A stretch of 64,000 bases of DNA from Thiothrix sp. Lineage in GTDB: Bacteria; Pseudomonadota; Gammaproteobacteria; Thiotrichales; Thiotrichaceae. The stretch is from the NCBI GenBank assembly GCA_020442915.1, contig JAGRJD010000069.1:1-64000 (forward strand), in the 5' to 3' direction. Shown here in pieces: positions 1 to 8,304 of this stretch (the stretch's first letter is position 1; the number at the start of each line of letters is the position of its first letter). The position numbers and the translations under genes were made by a program. The notes beneath the pieces were generated by a model. The model did no database searches, was not told the origin of the DNA, and was given only the letters and a program-made list of their open reading frames with translations.

Positions 1-387
1 GTCGATCTGAGCCATACCAACAAGGGCGAGGAAATGATCGCAAAGGCCAAGGCACTGGCTGACACGGGAGCCAGCCTGTATCTGGTTCACGTGCTGGAAC
101 CGGTCCCTGCCTATGTCGAGGCACAGGTTCCGGACGCCTTCCATTCCGAGGCCCTGAAAACCACACGCCAGCAGCTGGCGGACATCGCCCGTGAATCCGG
201 CATTGAGCTCAAGACCCAGGTGCGTGCCGGTTCGCCGGCCAGCGAGATTCTGGCGGTTGCAGAAGAAGAAGGTGCCGACCTGATCCTCATCAAGTCACAC
301 AAGCCCGGTTTTCAGGACTACTTTCTGGGTTCCACTGCCGCCAAGGTCGTACGCAAAGCCAAGTGTTCCGTGCTGGTCATGCGCTGA
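1..387 (+). CDS. Universal stress protein (UspA family), 5' end cut by window edge
   Basis: The frame is open from base 1 and begins with VDLSHTNKGEEM, which fits the region just after the first beta strand of a Usp fold, so the true start lies upstream of the window. Downstream come a second strand (LYLVHVLEPVPAY), a helix, and the C-terminal nucleotide-binding signature GSTAAKVVRKAKCSVLVMR, which matches the G-x9-G(S/T) loop and final strand of UspA proteins. About 128 residues are visible, close to a single-domain Usp. These are cytoplasmic stress proteins that bind ATP or act as dimers; the exact role is not evident here. It converges with the surface-protein island that follows. Confidence 0.9.
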   Translation, partial: VDLSHTNKGEEMIAKAKALADTGASLYLVHVLEPVPAYVEAQVPDAFHSEALKTTRQQLADIARESGIELKTQVRAGSPASEILAVAEEEGADLILIKSHKPGFQDYFLGSTAAKVVRKAKCSVLVMR

Positions 388-419
388 GAAAAACAAAGGC
401 GTCATCCTGTGACACCAAT

Positions 420-435
420 CCGGATATCCGGTTTT
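420..435 (+). terminator. Possible weak terminator after the stress protein gene
   Basis: A perfect 12-base palindrome (CCGGATATCCGG) is followed at once by TTTT, 33 bases after the stop codon. The stem would be only 4 bp with an ATAT loop, so this is a weak candidate. The rest of 388-666 has no convincing gene. Confidence 0.3.
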
Positions 436-618
436 CCGGAAGGGTAGTGCGTTGCAAGCCGGTGCCGCACGACAGCAGCTCCGGCAGGGTTCATTGCACA
501 ACAGGCTGGTCGGTACCCGTTGGGTGAATGCCGGTACGCTGTCGTGAATCACCCGCTCGTTGATACTGTCGCCCCCGATATCGGTATGGCGGATGGTATG
601 GCCGTGCGGGATGTTTAA

Positions 619-644
619 GCCGGGAACAGGGACCTGTCCCCGGC
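619..644. terminator. Inverted repeat between convergent genes, possible bidirectional terminator
   Basis: GCCGGGAACAGG and CCTGTCCCCGGC flank a GA centre. Eleven of twelve positions pair, so a strong stem-loop is possible. It lies 23 bases beyond the stop codon of the minus-strand repeat protein. Neither strand has a U-run, so intrinsic termination is uncertain; it could also be a dispersed palindromic element. Confidence 0.35.
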
Positions 645-666
645 GGTTCAAGAAATAAACTGACCT

Positions 667-3600
667 TTAGCGGGCGTCAGGAACCGTACCGTTAATGATG
701 TAGTTGACGGCAGAACTCTGGTTGCCGGGGTGGCGTAATACGTTACCCAGTACCAGATTGATGTCATTGCCCGGTCCGGCAAACAGCGTACTGCCATCCA
801 GGTTGAAGTCGGAATTGTAATAACCTGCAAGGCGGTAGTTGCTGTTGAGTGCCGTGTTGTCCGGCTGGCGCAGTATCAGTGCCAGCAGTGTGGTCGGATC
901 ATTACCCGGCCCATAGGCAATAATGCTGTTGCTTTGGTTTGCATCACCGGACCACATCAGCGCAGGGCCGGTACCTGTCAGGCGGGCATTGGCACCGTAG
1001 ACCGGTGTTGTCGCCAGACCGAAGTCGACCAGTCGGGGCGTGGGTGACAGTGACAGGGTATTGAGTGTCATGACACCCAGATGATTGCGGTGATAGACCA
1101 CCACATAATAATCACCCGCGCTGACATTTTCGAACTGCAGGGTGGTACTGCCACTTGCTGCATCCATGACATCGCCGTCACGCTGCAGCAGTGCGGCCTG
1201 AGCGGCAACCAACTGAGTGCGATCCGTCGCCGAACGCAGCTCCACCAGCACCCAGTCCACCGCCGCATCAGTACCCACCATGCTCAGCAGGCCGGCCTGC
1301 GCCGTTTCGGTACCCGGATAACTGAACCGGTAAGCCGTGCCTGCATAGGGCTGATTCAGTGGCAGCAGGTTCAGGGCACGCAGACTGTCGTTCATCAGGC
1401 CGGTGGTCGAACTGTACGGCCCCTGAAGAATGGTACGCACCTGCAGGGCTACCGTGGAGACATCAACAGCATCCAGATAATCCGGGATACCATCGCCATC
1501 GGTATCCACCGCATCGGCCGGGCTGCCGTCACCGTTCGGATCGTTCTGCTCGGCGGAAGACAGCTTGCCGTCACCGTCATCATCGGTATCCAGATAATCC
1601 GGGGTACTATCAGCATCGGTATCATCATCCGCCGGCGTGCCACCGTTGTAGTTCTCGTTGGCGGTCAGGACGCCGTCACCATCGTCATCGGTATCCAGCG
1701 CATCCGGCGTGCCATCCTTATCGGTATCAACCGGATTGGCCGGGTCGGAACCGACTTCCACACCATCCGGAATGCCATCACCGTCAGAATCCGGATTGGT
1801 CGGGTTGCTGCCAGCCTGTTCCTCTTCACCATTGGTCAGGCCATCCTCATCCGGGTCAGCCAGCGGGCCATCCGTATCATCCGCATCCAGATAATCCGGC
1901 TTGCCGTCTCCATCGGTATCCACCGCATCTGCCGGGCTGCCGTCATTATTCGGATCGTTCTGTTCATCAGCCGACAGCTTGCTGTCACCATCATCATCGG
2001 TATCCAGATAATCCGGGGTACCGTCACTGTCGGTATCATCATCCGCCGGCGTGCCACCGTTGTAGTTCTCGTTGGCCGTCAGGACACCGTCATTGTCATC
2101 ATCGGTATCCAGCGCATCCGGCGTGCCATCATTATCGGTATCAACCGGGTTGGCTGGATCGGAACCGACTTCCACACCATCCGGAATGCCATCACCGTCA
2201 GAGTCCGGATTGGCCGGATCAGTACCTGCTTTCACCTCATCGGCATTACTCAGGCCGTCACCATCCGGATCAGCATCCGGGCCATCGGTATCATCCGCGT
2301 CCAGATAATCCGGCTTGCCGTCTCCATCGGTATCCACCGCATCTGCCGGGCTGCCGTCATTATTCGGATCGTTCTGTTCATCAGCTGACAGCTTGCTGTC
2401 ACCGTCATCATCCGTATCCAGATAATCCGGGGTACCGTCACTGTCGGTATCATCATCCGCCGGCGTGCCACCGTTGTAGTTCTCGTTGGCCGTCAGGACA
2501 CCGTCATTGTCATCATCGGTATCCAGTGCATCCGGCGTGCCATCATTATCGGTATCAACCGGATTGGCCGGATCGGCACCGACTTCCACACCATCCGGAA
2601 TGCCATCACCGTCAGAATCCGGATTGGTCGGACTGGTACCGATAGCTGCCTCCTGCTGGTTGGTCAGGCCATCGCCATCCAGATCGCCCAACGGGCCATC
2701 GGCATCATTGGTGTCCAGATAATCCGGAACCGTGTCACCATCGGTATCCACCGCATCTGCCGGGCTGCCGTCATTATTCGGGTCGTTCTGCTCGGCAGAC
2801 GACAGCTTGCCGTCTCCGTCATCATCCGGGTCCAGGTAGTCCGGAATCCCGTCGCTGTCGGTATCATCATTGGCAAGGGTGCCACCGTTGTAATTTTCAT
2901 TGGCGGAAAAGACACCATCACCATCGTCATCGGTATCACGGAAATCCGGAGTACCATCACTGTCCGTATCCTGCAGCGGTGCCGCCGTACCACCCTGATC
3001 AACATCAAAGGCATCGTCCAGGCCGTCATTATCAGCATCGTTACCGGAAGGAGCCGTATCCGCTACACCATCATGGTTGGTATCACGCGCTTCAATGCCA
3101 TCCGGCACGCCATCGTTGTCACTGTCTTCATCCAGACTGTCCGGAATGCCATCATTGTCGGTGTCGACACTGCCATCACCCTCCACCGTATCCAGGATAC
3201 CGTCGCCATCATCGTCCAGATCATTGGCATCAACGATACCGTCACCATCGGTATCCGGACGGTTATCGACCGCATCCAGATAATCCGGCTTGCCGTCTCC
3301 ATCGGTATCCACCGCATCTGCCGGACTGCCGTCATTATTCGGATCATTATTTTCATCAGCAGACAGGATACCGTCACCGTCATCATCGGTATCCAGGTAG
3401 TCCGGAATGCTGTCATTGTCGGTATCATCGTCGGTCGGGCTGTTGCCGTTGTAGTTTTCATTAGCCGTCAGGACACCGTCATTGTCATCGTCAGTATCCA
3501 GCGCATTGATCGTGCCATCACCATCGGTATCGGTCGGACTGGCAACAGTCCCTACCTCAACCCCATCGGGTACACCATCACCATCGGAATCCGGATTATT

Positions 3601-4272
3601 GGGGTTGGTGCCGATCAGCTTTTCATCTCCGGTGATGATGCCATCACCATCCGGATCCAGACTGTCAGCACAGTCAGCCGCCACACCATAATTCTGACGG
3701 TAGTTGTTGCCGGTGCCATCACCCCAGCCCATGTTGGTGAACTGGTTGCCTGGATTGGTACCCAGACTGTTGCTACCTGAACTTGCACCTAACGTACTGT
3801 TTTCCGGCAGGAACGGGTCACTAGCATCAATCAGGCTGACGGGGCCAAGACAGGTGCCGGAATTGGTGAAGCTGAACACCTCGACCTCCTGCCCGGTCTG
3901 CCAGCCGAATGCGCTTGCTGGTGAAATATAAGTCAGAGCAAATGAAATATAATCGTGGGTCGGGTTTTCTGCCGGCGCATCGGCACGGGAGTTGTCGGCC
4001 CAGTTGGCGCCGGTAACAGTGGAACTCAGGTTACTGACGGTAAAATAATCACTGCCGGTTCCGTGGGGTACCAGAATGGTGACCTGGCCCGTCATGCTGT
4101 TGTCCGGGGCCGGTGTTTCAGTGGGCGTCATGTAGACATGATAACGATTGTCGGCTGTGCTCCAGCGAATCGTATAGTCCAGGACTTCATTGGCAGCCCA
4201 GGCACTGTTGGCAGTCATCAACAATACCGAGGCGCTGAGTCCAAGGGTTTTCAGCAATTTTCCTTTCTGCAT
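667..4272 (-). CDS. Secreted thrombospondin type 3 repeat protein with shared C-terminal module
   Basis: 1201 residues, probably secreted or surface exposed. Residues 1-26 are a signal peptide ending NSAWA. Residues about 27-200 form a domain that is repeated as a stand-alone protein in the next gene upstream (shared landmarks: Q/D-Y start, [27 protein letters not shown]). Residues about 202-935 are acidic thrombospondin type 3 calcium-binding repeats of the form [10 protein letters not shown] and DTDDDGDG, encoded by long near-identical DNA repeats. Residues about 937-1201 form a module also found at the C-terminus of the giant neighbour and alone in the 295-residue protein; it carries two dockerin-like stretches (GDANQSN and DFNLDG, each followed by a GPGND motif). 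The family suggests a rigid calcium-loaded stalk with a sorting or interaction module at its end; this is inference. The start has a modest GAGAGAAG ribosome site. Confidence 0.85.
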   Translation of the reverse strand: MQKGKLLKTLGLSASVLLMTANSAWAANEVLDYTIRWSTADNRYHVYMTPTETPAPDNSMTGQVTILVPHGTGSDYFTVSNLSSTVTGANWADNSRADAPAENPTHDYISFALTYISPASAFGWQTGQEVEVFSFTNSGTCLGPVSLIDASDPFLPENSTLGASSGSNSLGTNPGNQFTNMGWGDGTGNNYRQNYGVAADCADSLDPDGDGIITGDEKLIGTNPNNPDSDGDGVPDGVEVGTVASPTDTDGDGTINALDTDDDNDGVLTANENYNGNSPTDDDTDNDSIPDYLDTDDDGDGILSADENNDPNNDGSPADAVDTDGDGKPDYLDAVDNRPDTDGDGIVDANDLDDDGDGILDTVEGDGSVDTDNDGIPDSLDEDSDNDGVPDGIEARDTNHDGVADTAPSGNDADNDGLDDAFDVDQGGTAAPLQDTDSDGTPDFRDTDDDGDGVFSANENYNGGTLANDDTDSDGIPDYLDPDDDGDGKLSSAEQNDPNNDGSPADAVDTDGDTVPDYLDTNDADGPLGDLDGDGLTNQQEAAIGTSPTNPDSDGDGIPDGVEVGADPANPVDTDNDGTPDALDTDDDNDGVLTANENYNGGTPADDDTDSDGTPDYLDTDDDGDSKLSADEQNDPNNDGSPADAVDTDGDGKPDYLDADDTDGPDADPDGDGLSNADEVKAGTDPANPDSDGDGIPDGVEVGSDPANPVDTDNDGTPDALDTDDDNDGVLTANENYNGGTPADDDTDSDGTPDYLDTDDDGDSKLSADEQNDPNNDGSPADAVDTDGDGKPDYLDADDTDGPLADPDEDGLTNGEEEQAGSNPTNPDSDGDGIPDGVEVGSDPANPVDTDKDGTPDALDTDDDGDGVLTANENYNGGTPADDDTDADSTPDYLDTDDDGDGKLSSAEQNDPNGDGSPADAVDTDGDGIPDYLDAVDVSTVALQVRTILQGPYSSTTGLMNDSLRALNLLPLNQPYAGTAYRFSYPGTETAQAGLLSMVGTDAAVDWVLVELRSATDRTQLVAAQAALLQRDGDVMDAASGSTTLQFENVSAGDYYVVVYHRNHLGVMTLNTLSLSPTPRLVDFGLATTPVYGANARLTGTGPALMWSGDANQSNSIIAYGPGNDPTTLLALILRQPDNTALNSNYRLAGYYNSDFNLDGSTLFAGPGNDINLVLGNVLRHPGNQSSAVNYIINGTVPDAR
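1471..2712 (-). repeat. Three tandem copies of a 414-bp coding repeat (138 residues each)
   Basis: The landmark (a/g)tccagataatccgg recurs at 1471, 1885, 2299 and 2713, exactly 414 bases apart. Between these points three near-identical copies encode thrombospondin type 3 repeat blocks. A more divergent copy follows, and the next landmark, at 3274, is off the 414 register. The multiple of three means that gain or loss of units keeps the reading frame. Confidence 0.9.
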
Positions 4273-4356
4273 GCTAAGGCTTCTCTCTTAATTTTTATAA
4301 TCCAGCGAGGATGAAAAACAAATAACAGGGCCAGGGTCAGGCCCTCTTGTCAGGCA

Positions 4357-4941
4357 TCACTTGCACTTGGTCTCGGAGCCATATACACCCTTGAAATTGT
4401 TTTCGCCAACTGCTCCCCAACCCAGATTGGTAAACTGGTTGCCCGGATTGGTGTTGGCAGAATTTTCAGGCACATTGAACGGGTCATCATCAGCCATGAT
4501 ACTGATACCATCAACGCATGCACCCTCACTCGAGAACGTGAACACCAGCTTTTCCTCCTCACCTTTCCAGGCATAGCTGCGGGCGCTGTCACCCTGCACA
4601 CCGATATAGGAAAAGGAAATGTAGTCATGTTCCGGATCCTCTTCGGGCGAGTTGACCCGGGAAGCCTCAATCCAGTCCGCGCCATCAACGGAACTGACAA
4701 CTTCCTTGGCACTGAATTTGGCGGCACTGGGAACCTTGAGGGTTACCTGGCCGGTAAGACTGATGTCCGGGGCGGGCGTAGCATCCGGACGCATCCAGAC
4801 CTCATAGGTTTTACCATCGTCAGAGACAGCAACCTTATAGTCGATAACCTGATCGGCAAACACCGAAGCTGCCGAGGTCAGGGCGGACAAACCGGCAACC
4901 AGGACAGCAGCTGCCAGCACAGGGTTTTTTTTATGATTCAT
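4357..4941 (-). CDS. Secreted protein, stand-alone copy of the repeat protein's N-terminal domain
   Basis: 194 residues with a signal peptide (positively charged MNHKK, hydrophobic stretch, cleavage after SVFA) and an AAGGAG ribosome site. The mature part aligns by eye with residues 27-200 of the downstream 1201-residue protein: VIDYKV, TPAPDISLTGQVTLKVP, EHDYISFSY, a conserved Cys near [18 protein letters not shown], and a final YGSETKC. The two Cys positions match, so a disulfide is likely. It lies 84 bases upstream of the 1201-residue gene on the same strand, so the two may be co-transcribed. I do not recognise a named family. The pairing suggests a duplicated subunit, for example a cap or partner of the larger protein. 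The 258 bases upstream (4942-5199) are partly A/T-rich and contain no gene I can support. Confidence 0.75.
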   Translation of the reverse strand: MNHKKNPVLAAAVLVAGLSALTSAASVFADQVIDYKVAVSDDGKTYEVWMRPDATPAPDISLTGQVTLKVPSAAKFSAKEVVSSVDGADWIEASRVNSPEEDPEHDYISFSYIGVQGDSARSYAWKGEEEKLVFTFSSEGACVDGISIMADDDPFNVPENSANTNPGNQFTNLGWGAVGENNFKGVYGSETKCK

Positions 4942-5199
4942 ACAGGCTCCTTAAGCACATTTATTGTTCTGGGTCTCACAAAGTCTAAACGCCAAACTTC
5001 ATATCAATTATTTTTTTTGATGAAAGGCAAAGTAAAGATGATGATACTGTTAACGTCCATTCCACACAAGCAAATAAATCAGGCTGCTTCCGGGCCAACC
5101 TGGGTATGTTCCCATCCTGTGCCTGAATAGCCACTGACTTTCCGCCTGCACAGCGCTCCGCAGATAACCGCGGCAGCGCCGGCATCCATGACAGGAGCA

Positions 5200-8100
5200 T
5201 CACTGGTCGCCCGGAATACCCCCCTGAATCACATAGTTACCGATGTGACCGGTATTGCCCGGATACATCAGGATGTTCCCCAGCAACAGGCTTGCATCAT
5301 TATCCGGTCCGGCAAATACCACCTGGCCATCCAGATTCAGGTCCATGCCGGCATAGGCCTTCCAGAGGAAACTGCTGTTATAGCCCGTGTTACCCGGTGC
5401 CATAAGCACCGAGGACAGTATCCGGTTCATGTCGTTGCCGCTACCCAGCATGTGCAACCGGTGATCATGATTGACATCCCCTGCCCACATCAGGGCCAGT
5501 GTATCGCTCTCCAGCCGCCCATGCTGTCCGGCAGAAACCGGCAGGTCAGGTCGGCTGAAATCCACCAGCGCTGGTACCGCCCCCAAGGTGAGCGCTTGGG
5601 CCGTCATCACGCCAAGGTGGTTTCGATGCCGCAGACTGACAAAATAATCCCCTGCTGACAGACCGGGGAAATTCAGCACCGGCAGGCCACTGGCGGCATC
5701 CACCACATCACCGTCACGCTGCAGCAAAGCGGACCGGGCAGCCACAATCAGCGCCGGACGCTCACGCGAGCGCAGCTCCAGCAGCACCCAGTCCACGACA
5801 GCATCATTTCCGTCTGCCAGTAACAGGATATCAGCGGTCCGCTCCAGTCCCGCATGCCCGAACGGGGCTTCGGCATAAGGCTGCATCCGGGGCAACAGGT
5901 CCAGCAGGCGCAGGTTATCAGCCATCAGACCGGCTTCGGGATCATAAGGCCCCTGCAGCATGGCCCGGACCCGAAGACTGACCCCATCACTCTCTTCGAC
6001 ATCCTGCACCACGACCTTGAGCAGACGGTTGTCCTCATAACCCAGATGATCCACAACACAGAGTATGACCTCATACTCATTATCGCCATTGGCATCCTGT
6101 GGAATTTCATAATCCGGCGGGCTGACAAAGCGCAGAACCCCCGTCACCCGGTCAATGGAAAACAGGGCCATGTCCGCCCCCCCGTTCAGGCGGTAAGTCA
6201 GGCCCTGTCCCTCCATGTCACCGGCATCACTGTCCACGGCGGTCAGATCATACACGGCACCTTCACCCTCTTCGGCGAAGCTCACCTGAGCCGGCGAATC
6301 AATAACCGGCTTTTCATTCACATCCTGCACCGAAACCTGTACCGGTACGGTGACGGAATTCCCGTGCACATCCACGCCCGTGATCTGTACCTCATAGACA
6401 TTATCCTGCCCGGCGTCAGCCGGTGCTTCAAAGTCACCGGGATTGCCTGCGGCGGCAGCACGGAAGGTTGACAGATTGCGCGTGACAACAACTTCATCAT
6501 CCGTACGCAGGAACTCCAGGGTACTGCAGTCAAATGTGGCACCAGGTACGGGCTCATGAATGATGAACGCTGCCGCATCCACGCCACCGCTGATCATGTA
6601 GGAAATGGGGTCGCCGTTCCTGTCCGTCGTCTCCAGCAGCGTCACCAGCGGCTGGTTTTCATTGATTTTCAGGCTGCTCAGATCCGCATCGGGATTACTG
6701 AGCAGGTTGGTGCAGACCGATGAGGCTCCTCCCTTTTTCACTCCGGAAAACTCCGAGGTGCTGCCCAGGGTGTCCGTACCGCTCTTTTCCGTAACGGTAA
6801 CAGCAATACTGTCATCAACCGACACAGCCTGGCTGGCATTCAGTACCCCCTTGAAGTTATGCGGCCCGCCCCCCGGATGCACGATATCCATAAAGCCCAG
6901 ATAAGTCTCACCCTCACCATGGCCCGTAGCATCGGCATCGGTGCTCCTGAAAAACTCGATCCGGTAGCCATCCGGGCTGGACGGGGCATCCAGGTCAAAG
7001 TCATAAGTCAGAATCGGGGTTCCATTGGCACCAAAGGAGCCGGCCTTGACCTCAGGGTAATTCAGCAAGCGGTTCGGCCCGGTATCCACGTCACCCTCAT
7101 CATTGGCCGTCACACCATCAGCCCCCAGATCAATACCCAATCCGCCGTTACCATAAATACGGTTCTGAGTGACCGTGTTGTCGACACCGGTGCCATTCAT
7201 GGCAATGCCGGCCCAGGTCTGGCCCGTAATGGTATTGGCGCTGATGTATGTCACAGAGACCCCATTGCCCAGATAGATACCGTGTCCGCCATTATCCCGG
7301 ATGGTATTCGCCTCCAGGCGATTGCCATTGGCCGACCCATACAGCTGGAACCCGTGGGAGCCCTGCCCGGACAAGGTATTCCCGGTAAACCGGTTGGCAT
7401 TGGAGTCCCCCAGGGAAACACCGATACCCCCCAGACCGACACCATTATCGGCAATGGTATTGTTGCGGAATACGTTGTTGTCGGCATTGTCACGCAGATA
7501 CACCCCATAGCCCGGATTGTTGCTGATGGTATTGTCAGACAGCAGGTTGTCGTGCACATTGCGCTCCAGCGACAGGCCACCATTCCGGTTGCCACTGATG
7601 CTGTTGGCCGTGATGGTATTGTTCACGTTGTTCATGAACAGAACCAGACCATAGCCGTTGCTGGCCGTGATGGTATTCGCCCGTACCAGACTGTCACTGG
7701 TGTAGTAAAGCCGCACGCCATCCTTGAGGGAGATACCGTAACCATTATGGCTGATGGTGTTTTCAAGCAGCCGGAACCCGGTCAGCGAATCGGCGGAGGA
7801 ACCATTCAGCACCACGCCCACACCCCCCATGTTCTGCACCACCACTGCCCGCAGCACCGACTGGTCCGCCGTGGCAGCAAAGACGACTCCGTCTTCATCC
7901 CTCTCGGAGAAACTGCTGTCCAGCACCACGATACCTGCACCGGTATTGGCCGCCAAGGAACGCCCGTCAATCACGCTATGGGGAGCGGATACCTGCAGCC
8001 GGCCATCCAGCACAATCCTTGCCTCACCGTCCACCAGTGCTGCTGCCGGAATCATGAAGTTGACCACATTGTCTTCCGGCCCGTAATCACCTGCCAGCGG

Positions 8101-8304
8101 ATCCGGCAGCACCTGTGTCAGGCGGCTGCTATCCAACAGGTTGGCATTCAGGACATACTGGCGCAATGATCCCTGCCCATCCGGATTGACATTGACCACG
8201 GTGCTGAAATTAAAGCCGAAATCAACCCCCTCCTGCTCCGGACCACTGATGGATACCGGCTGCACTACCTGCGCCTGCCGGCCATCCAGCCCCCCCCCCC
8301 GCAA
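5200..8304 (-). CDS. 3' part of the giant adhesin-like gene: beta-helix, cadherin-like repeats, C-terminal module
   Basis: This frame of about 1034 codons is the continuation of the gene at 8222-17836 and is out of frame with it by one base at a G11 run. Its only upstream start is a TTG inside the run with no ribosome site, so it is not a separate gene. Residues about 20-60 hold the FGFNFSTVVNVN / GQGSLRQYVLNAN linker typical of modular adhesins. Residues about 100-370 are right-handed beta-helix repeats (NTITxNxGxG patterns as in NosD/PbH1 proteins). Residues about 575-775 are cadherin-like (VQDVNEKPVI, DYEIPQDANGDNEYEV). Residues about 778-1034 are the shared C-terminal module with [45 protein letters not shown] and DLNLDG-FAGPDND. 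If the protein is made only up to the G run, all these parts are lost. Confidence 0.8.
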   Translation of the reverse strand: MRGGGLDGRQAQVVQPVSISGPEQEGVDFGFNFSTVVNVNPDGQGSLRQYVLNANLLDSSRLTQVLPDPLAGDYGPEDNVVNFMIPAAALVDGEARIVLDGRLQVSAPHSVIDGRSLAANTGAGIVVLDSSFSERDEDGVVFAATADQSVLRAVVVQNMGGVGVVLNGSSADSLTGFRLLENTISHNGYGISLKDGVRLYYTSDSLVRANTITASNGYGLVLFMNNVNNTITANSISGNRNGGLSLERNVHDNLLSDNTISNNPGYGVYLRDNADNNVFRNNTIADNGVGLGGIGVSLGDSNANRFTGNTLSGQGSHGFQLYGSANGNRLEANTIRDNGGHGIYLGNGVSVTYISANTITGQTWAGIAMNGTGVDNTVTQNRIYGNGGLGIDLGADGVTANDEGDVDTGPNRLLNYPEVKAGSFGANGTPILTYDFDLDAPSSPDGYRIEFFRSTDADATGHGEGETYLGFMDIVHPGGGPHNFKGVLNASQAVSVDDSIAVTVTEKSGTDTLGSTSEFSGVKKGGASSVCTNLLSNPDADLSSLKINENQPLVTLLETTDRNGDPISYMISGGVDAAAFIIHEPVPGATFDCSTLEFLRTDDEVVVTRNLSTFRAAAAGNPGDFEAPADAGQDNVYEVQITGVDVHGNSVTVPVQVSVQDVNEKPVIDSPAQVSFAEEGEGAVYDLTAVDSDAGDMEGQGLTYRLNGGADMALFSIDRVTGVLRFVSPPDYEIPQDANGDNEYEVILCVVDHLGYEDNRLLKVVVQDVEESDGVSLRVRAMLQGPYDPEAGLMADNLRLLDLLPRMQPYAEAPFGHAGLERTADILLLADGNDAVVDWVLLELRSRERPALIVAARSALLQRDGDVVDAASGLPVLNFPGLSAGDYFVSLRHRNHLGVMTAQALTLGAVPALVDFSRPDLPVSAGQHGRLESDTLALMWAGDVNHDHRLHMLGSGNDMNRILSSVLMAPGNTGYNSSFLWKAYAGMDLNLDGQVVFAGPDNDASLLLGNILMYPGNTGHIGNYVIQGGIPGDQ

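Noticed and set aside
388-666. A gene or tRNA in the first intergenic gap
   Set aside because: No frame has a ribosome site with a plausible product, and no tRNA T-loop or acceptor stem is visible; only the two palindromes are reported.
1081-2645. Long open frames on the plus strand opposite the thrombospondin repeats
   Set aside because: They are low-complexity (Ile/Arg/Gly- or His/Pro-rich) mirror frames of the repeated minus-strand codons, with no ribosome sites and a repeat pattern that simply follows the 414-bp units.
1471-2712. CRISPR-like array
   Set aside because: The repeats are long, adjacent without unique spacers, and encode protein repeats in frame.
6859-8169. 436-codon open frame on the plus strand inside the beta-helix region
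   Set aside because: No recognisable domain; composition mirrors the Asn/Thr/Gly-rich repeats on the other strand.
5200-8304. Separate second gene after the giant gene
   Set aside because: Its only upstream start is a TTG inside the G run without a ribosome site, there is no signal peptide, and its first residues continue the SdrD-like domain of the upstream frame.
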